Source: Mesoflavibacter sp037029465 (GTDB lineage Bacteria; Bacteroidota; Bacteroidia; Flavobacteriales; Flavobacteriaceae). From it: a stretch of 64,000 bases of DNA. Position 1 is the first letter of the stretch. Each line of letters opens with the position of its first letter. Positions 35,672-44,800 of this stretch are shown here, piece by piece. Location of the stretch: assembly GCF_037029465.1 (NCBI RefSeq), contig NZ_JAYMEM010000029.1, positions 179,824 to 243,823 on the forward strand, given 5' to 3'. The notes beneath the pieces are model-generated. The model did no database searches and was not told where the DNA came from. It saw only the letters and a list, made by a program, of their open reading frames with translations. The translations under genes were made by a program, and so were the position numbers.

Positions 35672-36826
35672 TTACTTTTTGATACTTTTTAAAGCTTGTT
35701 TTATATCTGATTTTAAGTCTTTAATGTTTTCTATACCTACCGAAAAACGTATTAATCCATCACTAATCCCTAAAGTTTTTCTCTGATCTGCTGTTAACAA
35801 TGAATGTGATGTTTGAGCTGGAGACAACATGGTACTTTCTACACCAGCAAGACTCATCGATGGTTTGATTAATTGTAATGCTTTTTGAAAAGCTTCAGCG
35901 TCTAAATGATCTTTCAATTCAAAAGATAACATACCGCCAAAATCTTTCATTTGCGACTTTGCCAATTTATGCTCTGGATGGTCTTTTAAACCAGGATAAT
36001 AAACCTGCTTTACTTCATCTAACTTATTTAACCATTTAGCCATTTTTAAAGCATTTTTAGATTGTGCTTTAACACGTAAGCCCATAGTTTTCATACTACG
36101 CTCTAACATCCAAACGGTAAAATCACTAAGACTTCCACCAAGGTTTTTAGAAACGTTCCATATACGTTCCATGTGTGCTTTGCTACCTGCTACTGCGCCT
36201 GCACAAATATCACTATGTCCACCAAAATATTTGGTTGCAGAGTGCATAATAAGATCGATACCAAAATCGGCTGGATTTTGATTTACTGGACTTGCAAACG
36301 TATTATCAATGCTAGTTACAATGCCTTTTTTTTGCCCTAATTTGGCAATAGCTTTTATATCTGTAACTGTTAATAATGGATTAGAAGGCGTTTCAATATG
36401 AATCAACTTTGTGTTGGGTTGTATTGCTGCTTCAAAGTCTTCAACTCGGTATCCGTTTGTAAAGGTGAACTCTATATTTAGTTTAGGAAATTCTTCTCTT
36501 ATAAAATTTGTTGTACCACCATAAATGGTGTTTTGTAACACAATATGATCTCCTGCTTTTAAAAATGCTAAAAACATATGACTAATTGCTGCCATACCAG
36601 AACCAAAAATCATTGCCGCTTCAGTATGCTCTAAAGCTGCTATTTTTTTTGATAAATATTCTTGATTTGGTGTATTAAAATATCTTGGGTAACGTTTTAC
36701 ATCTACATCTATAAACTCGTAAGAAGATGATAAAAATATAGGTGAAACTGCGCCTTTAAACTGTTTATCTTCTACTTCTCCAACGTGAGAACAAATGGTA
36801 TTTAATCCTAAGTTTTTGTGTTTCAT
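35672..36826 (-). CDS. Trans-sulfuration PLP enzyme (cystathionine gamma-synthase / methionine gamma-lyase type)
   Basis: Fold-type I PLP enzyme acting at the gamma carbon of homocysteine, cystathionine or methionine derivatives. Start at ATG 36826 (MKHKNLGLNTICSHVGE, 384 residues); a TTG four codons upstream is not needed. Marks: FGSGMAAISHMFLA, the tyrosine region LQNTIYGGTTNF, ESPSNP-like HIETPSNPLLTVTDIKAIA, and the PLP lysine in DLIMHSATKYFGGHSDICAG (about 204). The motif PSMSLAGVESTMLSPAQTSHS is common to the family, so synthase, beta-lyase and gamma-lyase cannot be told apart. Confidence 0.88.
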   Translation of the reverse strand: MKHKNLGLNTICSHVGEVEDKQFKGAVSPIFLSSSYEFIDVDVKRYPRYFNTPNQEYLSKKIAALEHTEAAMIFGSGMAAISHMFLAFLKAGDHIVLQNTIYGGTTNFIREEFPKLNIEFTFTNGYRVEDFEAAIQPNTKLIHIETPSNPLLTVTDIKAIAKLGQKKGIVTSIDNTFASPVNQNPADFGIDLIMHSATKYFGGHSDICAGAVAGSKAHMERIWNVSKNLGGSLSDFTVWMLERSMKTMGLRVKAQSKNALKMAKWLNKLDEVKQVYYPGLKDHPEHKLAKSQMKDFGGMLSFELKDHLDAEAFQKALQLIKPSMSLAGVESTMLSPAQTSHSLLTADQRKTLGISDGLIRFSVGIENIKDLKSDIKQALKSIKK

Positions 36827-36966
36827 TTTGTATAGCAATTTTTAAACAACTAAAATACAAAATCTGTCTTTTAATACAGAAAAACTGGTGTCTATAAACC
36901 TAGTTAATTTCAGTTTTAACACTGTTTTAACCCAAAAAACAACATTTTTTTTGTATCATAAGGGTT

Positions 36967-37338
36967 ATGGTAACAATAGATAAACAAGAACATACGGACA
37001 TTTTAGAACAATCAATTAAACACTTAGAATATTTGGGTTTTGAAAATATCAAAGCAGATATTGATGGCTATGAAACACCAATATCTTTTACTAAAAAGAA
37101 TGGTGAAATAACAGTAACACCTGATATTACTGCCTTTAAAAGAAGTAGAAAATACTACTTTGAGCTAGGTATTAAAAGTAAAAAGCCTAACCTTTTAAAA
37201 ACAAAGTGGCGTTTAATTGACGTTGTTTCAAGAATGAAAAATAGCCGATTTAAAATTATTACAACAAAAGGTCATTACAGTTTTACTAATAAAATTTTAG
37301 ACGACCTTAACTTAGATAAAAATCTAATCAAGATTTAA
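36967..37338 (+). CDS. Conserved protein of unknown function
   Basis: 123 residues, soluble, basic. A helix (LEQSIKHLEYLGFENIKADI) is followed by strands ending TPDITAFKRSRKYYFELGIKSKKPNLLKTKWRLIDVVSRMK. The order PD, then E-L-G-I-K, recalls nuclease-type PD-(D/E)xK folds, but spacing and residues are not convincing. It lies alone between divergent and convergent neighbours, with its own terminator. Confidence 0.7.
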   Translation: MVTIDKQEHTDILEQSIKHLEYLGFENIKADIDGYETPISFTKKNGEITVTPDITAFKRSRKYYFELGIKSKKPNLLKTKWRLIDVVSRMKNSRFKIITTKGHYSFTNKILDDLNLDKNLIKI

Positions 37339-37341
37339 ATG

Positions 37342-37367
37342 AAAGCCTGTATTTGCAGGCTTTTTTA
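37342..37367 (+). terminator. Rho-independent terminator between convergent genes
   Basis: Stem AAAGCCTG / CAGGCTTT and T run just after the 123-residue gene; it overlaps the final codons of mscL on the other strand. Confidence 0.8.
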
Positions 37368-37823
37368 TTTTGAATCTGTTTCTGTATTAGATTTTAATAA
37401 TTCATTTTGTTCTTCCATTAAATCTGAAAGTTTGCTAAGCAATTCTATATCTTTTGGTGTTGTTACAGTTTTATCTTTTGTGTCATGAGAACGTGTTCTT
37501 AATCTGTTCATCGCTTTAACTACAATAAACACCGTTAATCCTACGATTAAAAAGTCTAAAAAAGCTTCTAATAATTCACCGTAATAAATAGCAACTTCTT
37601 GTGTAGTTACTTCACCTGCAGTATTTGTAATTGCTTCTCTTAAGATATAGCGTTTATTTTGAAAGTTTAATCCGTCTGTCATTAAGGATAATGGCGGCAT
37701 AAACACCTTTTTAACTAAGACATCAATTACTTTATTGAAAGAGGCACCAATAATGATACCTATTGCCATATCCATCATATTGCCTTTTACGGCAAATTCT
37801 TTGAATTCTTTTAAAAATTTCAT
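37365..37823 (-). CDS. mscL: Large-conductance mechanosensitive channel MscL
   Basis: Homopentameric inner-membrane tension valve that protects against hypo-osmotic burst. The N-terminal amphipathic helix and TM1 read MKFLKEFKEFAVKGNMMDMAIGIIIGASFNKVIDVLVKKVFMPPL. TM2 is FLDFLIVGLTVFIVVKAMNRL. The cytoplasmic helix ends ELLSKLSDLMEEQNELLKSN. Length 152 is a little longer than the E. coli protein owing to a longer periplasmic loop with EVTTQEVAIYYGE. Confidence 0.96.
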   Translation of the reverse strand: MKFLKEFKEFAVKGNMMDMAIGIIIGASFNKVIDVLVKKVFMPPLSLMTDGLNFQNKRYILREAITNTAGEVTTQEVAIYYGELLEAFLDFLIVGLTVFIVVKAMNRLRTRSHDTKDKTVTTPKDIELLSKLSDLMEEQNELLKSNTETDSK

Positions 37824-37843
37824 CTAAAAATTTTAACGTGAAG

Positions 37844-37948
37844 TTATTTTTTACGGATTTTGTTATAGGCTCTTAACATAAAAAAAGCCCATAACACTAC
37901 TAAGAAAAACACAATAATAGAAAACCAAAATACAATATTATTTCCCAT
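37844..37948 (-). CDS. 34-residue single-pass membrane protein
   Basis: Missed by a length cutoff. ATG 37948 to TAA 37844 encodes one hydrophobic helix (FWFSIIVFFLVVLWAFF) after MGNNIV and before the basic tail RAYNKIRKK. This is a stop-transfer layout with the C-terminus inside. The start overlaps the end of the preceding 61-residue membrane gene by 11 bases, so the two are coupled. Such tiny proteins often tune larger membrane complexes; partner unknown. Confidence 0.55.
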   Translation of the reverse strand: MGNNIVFWFSIIVFFLVVLWAFFMLRAYNKIRKK

Positions 37949-38123
37949 CGTTTATAAGCTTTATGAAAATCAATATACCAATAAGCATTGGTGCCCAAAG
38001 CCCGATAAATATCCCATGCAGTTGATATCCGTTTAGAAATAAGTATTCTGCGACAATGATAATGGCTAAGCAGAGTATTAACATAAATAAATTACCCCAA
38101 CCTAACTTTTTAATATATTCCAT
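37938..38123 (-). CDS. Small two-helix membrane protein
   Basis: 61 residues with two hydrophobic helices: NLFMLILCLAIIIVAEYLFL and LHGIFIGLWAPMLIGILIFIKLI, after MEYIKKLGWG. Downstream of ccsBA by 58 bases in the same direction and overlapping the next 34-residue gene. Could assist cytochrome c assembly, but this rests on position only. Confidence 0.7.
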   Translation of the reverse strand: MEYIKKLGWGNLFMLILCLAIIIVAEYLFLNGYQLHGIFIGLWAPMLIGILIFIKLINDGK

Positions 38124-38181
38124 TAACAGTTTTTAATTTTTATGAAGTTAGGGTTAATTATCGAGATAAAAAACTGAAAAC

Positions 38182-41100
38182 CTACTTTTTATAAAACTTG
38201 ATATATTTTCTATAAGAGAAAACACCTAGTATTGCAATTAATATAGCCGATACGCCAATGTATATTAAACTGATATCTTGTCCTGATTGATAAGAGTGTA
38301 AACCAGACAGGTAGAAGTTTACACCAAAATAGGTAAAGATAATACTTCCAATAGCCGCAACAGACCATAAATTAAACGTCCATGTTCCTCTTAAACCAGG
38401 TACTAATCGCATGTGTATTACAAAAGCATAAATCATAATACTTATTAAAGCCCAAGTTTCTTTTGGGTCCCATCCCCAATATCTTCCCCAACTTTCATTA
38501 GCCCATTGACCGCCTAAAAAGTTACCAATGGTAAGCATAATTAGACCAACGGTTAAAGCCATTTCATTAATATAAGTTAGTTCTTTAATACTTAAATCTA
38601 GCTTGGTTTTGTTGTCCTTATTAGTAAATGCCATTAAAAATAAACTAACCAAACCTAAAATAAAACCTAGGGTAAACGGACCATAACTAGCCACAATTAC
38701 AGCTACGTGTATTTTTAACCAATAACTATTTAATACAGGCTGTAGGTTTGCAATTGCAGGATCCATCCAGCTTAAATGTGCTACCATTAATAATATTGAA
38801 ACCACAAAAGATGTTGCTGCTATGGTTAGCTCACTTTTTCTACCAAAACCTAATCCAAAAAACATAGTTGCCCAAGCTACATAAATCATAGACTCGTAAC
38901 CATTACTCCATGGTGCATGACCAGAAATATACCATCTTGCAATTAAACCTAAAGTATGAATAGCAAATAATACTATAATCACTACTTTAAATACTGTTAT
39001 ACTATTTTTTAACCACTTACTATTAATTTTAAAAATCTGCCAAATTAATAAGGCTAACAATATAATTCCTGCCAATAAATAGTAAACAAAAAGTTTTTTA
39101 AAGACATCATATTTATTATACAGTACTTCTGCATTAATCTTTGAGTCGCTTGGCATTACCTCAGCACCTACTTTAGATTGCGAGGTTTTAAATGCTTTTA
39201 ATAGTTTTTCTGGTTGCGAGAAATCACCTGTTTTTTTAGCTTCATTTAAACTGTATAAATACCAATCAAATCCAGCGTTTATAAAACTTCCGTAAGTTGA
39301 ATCTTGAATTTTCTCGCTATAACCTTCATTTTTATATTCAAAAGGTGAAATCCAAGTATTATTATCATCATTAGGTACAGGAAAAATCTTTAACGACCTT
39401 CCTTCTATTGCATTACTTAATAAATTAACGCGGTTGTTAACTTCTATAAATTCTTTTTGAATAGCTGTCTTTACTTGCGTTTCATAAGCTTCTTCAAGTT
39501 GTCTATCTAGTTTGTAGTTAAAATCGTCTCCAAAAAAGTCTAATAATTTGGCATAGTTTTGATCTTTACCAATACCAATAATACTTCTTATAGAATCTCC
39601 TTTACGTGGTTTTATATAGATAATTGGCACATTGTACCACAGCATTGGACTTTCTTGAATGCTTAAGAAAATTTGATTAGCAGTCATTCCTTCATAATCT
39701 TCGTATTTACTTAATTTTCTTAGTAATTCTGAAGCATATGTATCAATAGGCATCATACGACCATCCAAATCTTGAACAACCAATCTTCCATATTCATCGG
39801 CGTGAGATTTTGGTGCTACATTTGCCTTTAAAATAGAATCTATTTGCCTTTTTGATGGTGTTTTTGGTACCGTAACTTGATGATTGTGACCATCATCTTC
39901 TGTGTGATCAAGGTTGTCTTGAGCTATTCCGCTTAAAGCGAAACACAAGAAAAGTATAGTTAAAAGTTCTGCTTTTTTAGCTTTTACTTTTTCTAAAAGT
40001 CGCTTTAAATCTCCAAAACGTGAATTTTTATCAAACATAATTGCCATCAAACCTATGTATAATAAGAAATAACCAATGTAAGTTACCCAAGTTCCCCAAA
40101 AATCATGATTAACAGATAGTTTTGTTCCTTTTTCATCTGGATCAAAACCTGCTTGAAAGAAACGATACCCTTTGTGATCTAAAACGTGGTTCATGTAAAT
40201 ATGATAATCAAAATCGCTTTCTTCTTTATCAAAAATTGTCACTTTACTTTCAAAGGTTTGATAAGAATTTTGTGTTCCTGGATATTTTTGAGCGATAAAG
40301 TCATTCAACTTTACACTAAATGGTAATTTGTAAACTTTTGCGCCGTATTTGAGGTTAATATCTAAATTATCGATCGTGATTTTTTTGAAAGGATTGTTTG
40401 TTCCTTGTCCTCCAATTAAACCAACACGTTTAGTTTTTCCGTTTGCAGTAACATCTAGTATAACACCATCTTCATCAAATTTTAATAATTGAGATTTTTT
40501 ACCAACGCCTATTTCTCCTTTAATTATTGGATTTGGAACTACAAATTGCATGTCTCCTATAATGTAACGTGAACGTAACATAAATGGTTGAATACTGTCT
40601 TTAACAAGTTTTCCTTGACTCATTGTTGCCATTTGCAAATATTCTCCATCAAAAGGAGAATTAATTGTAATTCCGTTTTCGGACTTTGTTAAATTAATAG
40701 CACCATCTGTTGGCTTATTTAACGCAAAAAGCACATTATGTATACTTTGTACTTCGCCTTCTTTTAAGAAATGATTGTGTGGTGCACCTTGACCTGCTTC
40801 TACTATTTTTAAATAATTTTCGCCATTTTCATTTGGGATTATTGTTTCTTCTGCACCTTTAATAAACTCGACTAACTCAATACTTACCGGTTGATTATTA
40901 TAAGCTGTATTTAAACTGAAACTATTTTCCATTCTACCAGAAAAATCAACTTCTTCTTCTATTGGTAGACGTTGTGGTACACCATCAATCATATAATCAC
41001 CATCGATATATGCTGTGATATATGTTTTTTGAGAAAGAAATGCGTTGCTAGTTTCTCCTTCACGTATAGGCATCATGCCTTCAAAACTGTAATATCTTGT

Positions 41101-41394
41101 TATTCCAGCACCTATAATAATTAATATAAATGCTAGATGTAATAAAAGTGTTGCCCATTTTTCTTTACGTAACAACCTGTATCTTGAAATATTACCTATA
41201 AAGTTAACCACAAAAAGTACCATTATGGCTTCAAACCACCATGCATTATAAATTAAATTACGCGTGTAAGGTGTTGGAGATGTATCCATTTTGGCATCTA
41301 AAAATGTACCAGTAGCCATAGCGATGGCAAATACAATAAATAATATAGCTGTTAATCGTGTTGAGAATAGAATCTTGCCCAATTTATTTTGCAT
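38182..41394 (-). CDS. ccsBA: Fused cytochrome c biogenesis protein CcsB-CcsA (ResB-ResC)
   Basis: System II cytochrome c synthase, which exports haem and joins it to CxxCH of apocytochromes outside the membrane. The ResB-like half (residues 1-480) has four membrane helices and a large periplasmic domain. A linker follows with a hydrophobic stretch (LLTILFLCFALSGIA) and His-rich DHTEDDGHNHQ. The CcsA half holds the haem-handling motif WANESWGRYWGWDPKETWA (about 980), with the conserved histidines in GHAPWSNGYES, VAHLSWM and VIHMRLVPG. Length 1070 is right for the bacteroidete fusion. Confidence 0.94.
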   Translation of the reverse strand: MQNKLGKILFSTRLTAILFIVFAIAMATGTFLDAKMDTSPTPYTRNLIYNAWWFEAIMVLFVVNFIGNISRYRLLRKEKWATLLLHLAFILIIIGAGITRYYSFEGMMPIREGETSNAFLSQKTYITAYIDGDYMIDGVPQRLPIEEEVDFSGRMENSFSLNTAYNNQPVSIELVEFIKGAEETIIPNENGENYLKIVEAGQGAPHNHFLKEGEVQSIHNVLFALNKPTDGAINLTKSENGITINSPFDGEYLQMATMSQGKLVKDSIQPFMLRSRYIIGDMQFVVPNPIIKGEIGVGKKSQLLKFDEDGVILDVTANGKTKRVGLIGGQGTNNPFKKITIDNLDINLKYGAKVYKLPFSVKLNDFIAQKYPGTQNSYQTFESKVTIFDKEESDFDYHIYMNHVLDHKGYRFFQAGFDPDEKGTKLSVNHDFWGTWVTYIGYFLLYIGLMAIMFDKNSRFGDLKRLLEKVKAKKAELLTILFLCFALSGIAQDNLDHTEDDGHNHQVTVPKTPSKRQIDSILKANVAPKSHADEYGRLVVQDLDGRMMPIDTYASELLRKLSKYEDYEGMTANQIFLSIQESPMLWYNVPIIYIKPRKGDSIRSIIGIGKDQNYAKLLDFFGDDFNYKLDRQLEEAYETQVKTAIQKEFIEVNNRVNLLSNAIEGRSLKIFPVPNDDNNTWISPFEYKNEGYSEKIQDSTYGSFINAGFDWYLYSLNEAKKTGDFSQPEKLLKAFKTSQSKVGAEVMPSDSKINAEVLYNKYDVFKKLFVYYLLAGIILLALLIWQIFKINSKWLKNSITVFKVVIIVLFAIHTLGLIARWYISGHAPWSNGYESMIYVAWATMFFGLGFGRKSELTIAATSFVVSILLMVAHLSWMDPAIANLQPVLNSYWLKIHVAVIVASYGPFTLGFILGLVSLFLMAFTNKDNKTKLDLSIKELTYINEMALTVGLIMLTIGNFLGGQWANESWGRYWGWDPKETWALISIMIYAFVIHMRLVPGLRGTWTFNLWSVAAIGSIIFTYFGVNFYLSGLHSYQSGQDISLIYIGVSAILIAILGVFSYRKYIKFYKK

Positions 41395-41419
41395 AGGTAA
41401 AGCCTTTTTTTTGCTCGTG

Positions 41420-41427
41420 CAAAGATA
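41420..41427 (-). promoter_or_regulatory. -7 element of ccsBA
   Basis: TATCTTTG on the minus strand, an exact consensus match 25 bases before the ccsBA start. Confidence 0.5.
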
Positions 41428-41470
41428 GTTGTTTTTGTTGGTTTAAAATCAGTTTAAATAGTTAAAAAGT

Positions 41471-41878
41471 TTAACTGTTTTGTTGCCTTGCTTCAAAAAT
41501 TTTAAGATGAATAAATGTGCCCATTTTTCTTGCTCTTCGTTTAGCTAACTCTGCATTTTCACCTGCAAATAAGTGTTCTATAGTTTCAAACCAAAGATTT
41601 AACCAAATACCAAAATGATGTTCTGTAATACTATTATTATTTGCTTGATCTACTTTTACGTGCACTTCCAATGGGTTTCCTATATATTTTTTCTTTAAAG
41701 GTTTCCCCATAAACAAGCTACTTTCCCAAAACGTGGTTAAGTGGTCTAAATGTTGATCCCAATTGGTAATAGCTTGATTAAAAATTGGTCCCAAAATAGC
41801 GTTTGCTCTTACTTTTTTGTAAAATTGATCTACTAACAAAGCAACATCTTCTCGTGTATTTATATCGTCTTTAATCAT
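41471..41878 (-). CDS. Group III truncated haemoglobin
   Basis: 135-residue 2-on-2 globin. DIxTREDVALLVDQFYKKVRANAILGPIFNQAITNWDQHLDHLTTFWESSLF is the usual group III opening (B10 Tyr/Phe region, E-helix W-x-x-H). The proximal histidine lies in NNNSITEHHFGIWLNLWFETIEHLFAG. Likely roles are oxygen or nitric-oxide chemistry or redox sensing. It sits upstream of ccsBA on the same strand, 76 bases apart with a separate -7 element, so transcription may be independent. Confidence 0.93.
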   Translation of the reverse strand: MIKDDINTREDVALLVDQFYKKVRANAILGPIFNQAITNWDQHLDHLTTFWESSLFMGKPLKKKYIGNPLEVHVKVDQANNNSITEHHFGIWLNLWFETIEHLFAGENAELAKRRARKMGTFIHLKIFEARQQNS

Positions 41879-41883
41879 TATAA

Positions 41884-41891
41884 CAAAGATA
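41884..41891 (-). promoter_or_regulatory. -7 element very close to the truncated haemoglobin start
   Basis: TATCTTTG on the minus strand ends five bases before the ATG at 41878, so transcription would begin at or next to the start codon. Confidence 0.45.
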
Positions 41892-41936
41892 CGTTAATGT
41901 CCGTTTTTATAGATATTTTCTTATTATTTTTACACC

Positions 41937-42698
41937 ATGATAAAAATAGTTTTGCTTGGCGCAGGAAATGTAGCCACTCATTTATATAAAGCAATTTCTG
42001 CTACTGATAACATTAACGTTGTACAATGGTACAATCGTACTTTAAACAATATTTCATTATACAAAAATGAAGTTGGTATTACCGATAATTTAAGCGAATT
42101 AGTTGATGCTGATTTATATATTATTTGCGTAAGCGATGATGCAATTGAAACTTTAAGTAACAACCTTCCTTTTGAAAAACGTTTAGTTGTTCATACTTCT
42201 GGAAGTGCTAGTTTATATGATATTGATAAAAAACTCTATCGCGGTGTTTTCTATCCGTTGCAAACTTTTAGTAAAGATGTTGCTTTAGATTTTACAACGG
42301 TACCAATTTGTATTGAAACATTAAGAAAACAAGATTTTAAACTTTTAAAATCTGTCGGAGAAACGTTAGGCTGTCAAACCTACAAAGTTAATCCAGATCA
42401 AAGACCTGCTTTACATTTAGCTGCTGTTTTTGTAAATAATTTCACTAATCAATTGTATAGAGTTGCACATGAAATAACAGAACAACATGGTGCAGAATTT
42501 GATATTTTAAAACCATTAATCACAGAAACTGCTAAAAAAGTTCAAGACGTTTCGCCATACAAGGCACAAACTGGTCCTGCTAAACGTAACGACAAAAAAA
42601 CAATAAAAAGACATTTAAAATTATTAGATAATGAGCATCATGAAGCTATTTATAAACTAATGACCTCATCTATAAAAAAAACACATAATGGAAGATAA
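41937..42698 (+). CDS. DUF2520 Rossmann-fold protein
   Basis: NAD(P)-binding protein of the 6PGDH-like superfamily with a DUF2520 C-terminal helical domain. N-terminus IKIVLLGAGNVATHLYKAI is the dinucleotide loop; YIICVSDDAIETLS and VVHTSGSASL follow. The C-terminal half has RPALHLAAVFVNNFTNQLYRVA and GPAKRNDKKTIKRHLKLLDN, strongly conserved in DUF2520. The reaction is unknown. It overlaps the KdsC-like gene by 11 bases and heads the four-gene run that follows. Confidence 0.9.
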   Translation: MIKIVLLGAGNVATHLYKAISATDNINVVQWYNRTLNNISLYKNEVGITDNLSELVDADLYIICVSDDAIETLSNNLPFEKRLVVHTSGSASLYDIDKKLYRGVFYPLQTFSKDVALDFTTVPICIETLRKQDFKLLKSVGETLGCQTYKVNPDQRPALHLAAVFVNNFTNQLYRVAHEITEQHGAEFDILKPLITETAKKVQDVSPYKAQTGPAKRNDKKTIKRHLKLLDNEHHEAIYKLMTSSIKKTHNGR

Positions 42699-43218
42699 AA
42701 GCTACAAAGAATACTTACACCAAATCAACACCTTTATTTTTGATGTAGATGGCGTTTTAACTAACGGAATGGTTACTATAACTACTTCTGGCGAAATGAT
42801 AAGACATATGAATGTTAAAGATGGTTATGCAATCAAACAAGCACTTAATCATGGATTTAATATTTGTATTATATCTGGCGGGACAAACGAAGGTGTTAGA
42901 TTGCGCTTACAACATTTAGGTATTAAGGATGTTTATTTGGGAGCTCACCAAAAGCTTATTCCTTACAACGAATTTTTAAGCAACAACAACATCAACCCAG
43001 AGAATGTGTTATATATGGGTGATGATATACCAGATGTCCCAGTACTTAAACAAGTGGGATTAGCTACTTGTCCACAAGACGCAGTACCGGAAGTTAAAGA
43101 CATATGTAATTATGTATCACATAAATTAGGTGGCGAAGGTTGCGTACGCGACGTTATACAACAAGTATTAAAAGTACAAGGAAAATGGGACAGCAATTTT
43201 GATGCCCAAACATTTTAA
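42688..43218 (+). CDS. KdsC-type HAD phosphatase
   Basis: HAD phosphatase of the KDO 8-phosphate phosphatase class, lacking a cap domain and active as a tetramer. Motif I is FIFDVDGVLTNGMV (nucleophile Asp at about 16), motif II IISGGTNEG, and motif IV MGDDIPDVPVLKQVG. Length 176 is right. KDO is a lipopolysaccharide core sugar; some KdsC homologues in Bacteroidota may act on other sialic-acid-like sugar phosphates. The overlap with the DUF2520 gene indicates coupling. Confidence 0.88.
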   Translation: MEDKSYKEYLHQINTFIFDVDGVLTNGMVTITTSGEMIRHMNVKDGYAIKQALNHGFNICIISGGTNEGVRLRLQHLGIKDVYLGAHQKLIPYNEFLSNNNINPENVLYMGDDIPDVPVLKQVGLATCPQDAVPEVKDICNYVSHKLGGEGCVRDVIQQVLKVQGKWDSNFDAQTF

Positions 43219-43262
43219 TTCGACAAAATTAGAATAACAAAAAACTAAAAAACCAACAACTA

Positions 43263-44171
43263 GTGAATATTATCAACCTAATTAGATATAAAAACTTAAT
43301 TTTAATTGCATTAGTACAAGTACTTATAAAATATGCTATGTTCCCTGCTTTTAATGTAGACACAACGCTTAGTACTTTTCAATTTATCATTTTGGTTATT
43401 TCAACCGTATGTATCGCTGCTGGTGGTTACATTATTAACGATATTTTTGATGTAGAAACAGACGCAATTAATAAACCTAACAAGCAAATAATAGGAAAAA
43501 CCATTGCAAAAGATAAAGCCTATAATTATTATATGGCATTTACTTTTATTGGCGTTGTTACTGGGTTTTACCTAGCTAACGATGTTAACAGAAGTACCTT
43601 TTTTGGCATTTTTGTAGTCATTGCCGCACTACTTTACATTTATGCTTCCTTTTTAAAACCAATGCTACTTGTTGGTAACATTGTAATAAGTGGTCTTGTA
43701 GCATTAAGTCTAATTGTTGTTGGTATTTTCGATTTACTACCTACCATAAATATGCAAAACAAGTTTATACAATCTTCGATGTTTGAAGTTATTGTAGATT
43801 ACGCCGTTTTTGCATTTTTAATCACATTTATTAGAGAAATTGTAAAAGATATTCAAGATATAGATGGCGATTACAACGCGCAGATGAAAACTTTACCTAT
43901 AGTCTTAGGTAAAAATAGGGCTGCAAAAATTGCTTTTGGGTTAACTATTGCTTCCATTTTAATATTAGCCTATTACTTAAATGCGTATCTTTATATGCAG
44001 ACCATAGCCATTATTTACTTTTTAATTGCTGTGATAGCGCCTTTAATCTATATTGCTATAAAATTGTTTTCTGCTGAAAACAAAAAAGATTTCAAATTGA
44101 TTAGCAGATTATTAAAAGTCGTAATGCTATTAGGTATGCTATCTATGGTCGTGTACTATTTTATCATATAA
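43263..44171 (+). CDS. UbiA-family prenyltransferase (geranylgeranylglycerol-phosphate type)
   Basis: Polytopic membrane prenyltransferase with about eight helices. The first Asp-rich motif is IINDIFDVETDAINKPNK (about 59-76), the second DIQDIDGDYNAQMKTLPI (about 197). It begins with GTG 43263 (MNIINLIRYKNLILIALVQ). Relatives in Flavobacteriia are usually labelled geranylgeranylglycerol-phosphate geranylgeranyltransferase, though the true acceptor is unproven. It is placed between the KdsC-like and Maf genes in one run. Confidence 0.88.
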   Translation: MNIINLIRYKNLILIALVQVLIKYAMFPAFNVDTTLSTFQFIILVISTVCIAAGGYIINDIFDVETDAINKPNKQIIGKTIAKDKAYNYYMAFTFIGVVTGFYLANDVNRSTFFGIFVVIAALLYIYASFLKPMLLVGNIVISGLVALSLIVVGIFDLLPTINMQNKFIQSSMFEVIVDYAVFAFLITFIREIVKDIQDIDGDYNAQMKTLPIVLGKNRAAKIAFGLTIASILILAYYLNAYLYMQTIAIIYFLIAVIAPLIYIAIKLFSAENKKDFKLISRLLKVVMLLGMLSMVVYYFII

Positions 44172-44173
44172 TT

Positions 44174-44767
44174 ATGCTGAAAGAAAAACTAAAAGACAGA
44201 CATATAATATTAGCTTCTGGATCACCAAGAAGACAACAGTTTTTTAGAGACTTAGGATTAGATTTTGAAGTCCGATTAAAAGACACTAAAGAAGATTACC
44301 CTAATCGCTTAATGCATTTTGAAATTAGCGACTATCTTGCGCAATTAAAGTCTTTACCTTTTTTAGACGAACTTAAAGATCATGAAATACTAGTAACCAG
44401 CGATACCATTGTTTGGCATAAAGGCGTAGCATTAGGCAAACCTAGAAACAACGACGAAGCATTTGCTATGCTTAAATCTTTAAGTGATAATACGCACGAA
44501 GTGATTACATCTGTATGTGTACGTACAAAAATCTTTCAAAAAACGGTAAATGCAACCACAAAAGTGACGTTTAAAGCGTTTACAGATGAAGAAATCTGGC
44601 ATTACATAAAAACCTATTCACCATTAGACAAAGCTGGTGCTTACGGCATACAAGAATGGATTGGACAAATTGGCGTAACCAGTATTGAAGGCTCGTTTTT
44701 TAATGTCGTTGGCATGCCAACTCACCTTGTTTACAAAACGTTAAATACCATTGCAGAAGAGTTTTAG
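44174..44767 (+). CDS. Maf-family nucleoside triphosphate pyrophosphatase
   Basis: House-cleaning enzyme that hydrolyses non-canonical or methylated pyrimidine/dTTP-type nucleotides. ILASGSPRRQQFFRDLGLDFEV is the Maf signature; VTSDTIVWHKGVALGKPRNNDEA supplies the catalytic aspartate; YSPLDKAGAYGIQEWIG and EGSFFNVVGMPTHLV complete the fold. Length 197 is normal. It starts two bases after the UbiA stop. Confidence 0.94.
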   Translation: MLKEKLKDRHIILASGSPRRQQFFRDLGLDFEVRLKDTKEDYPNRLMHFEISDYLAQLKSLPFLDELKDHEILVTSDTIVWHKGVALGKPRNNDEAFAMLKSLSDNTHEVITSVCVRTKIFQKTVNATTKVTFKAFTDEEIWHYIKTYSPLDKAGAYGIQEWIGQIGVTSIEGSFFNVVGMPTHLVYKTLNTIAEEF

Positions 44768-44800
44768 AATTGTAAATTTATAGTACAATTTCTTACAACC

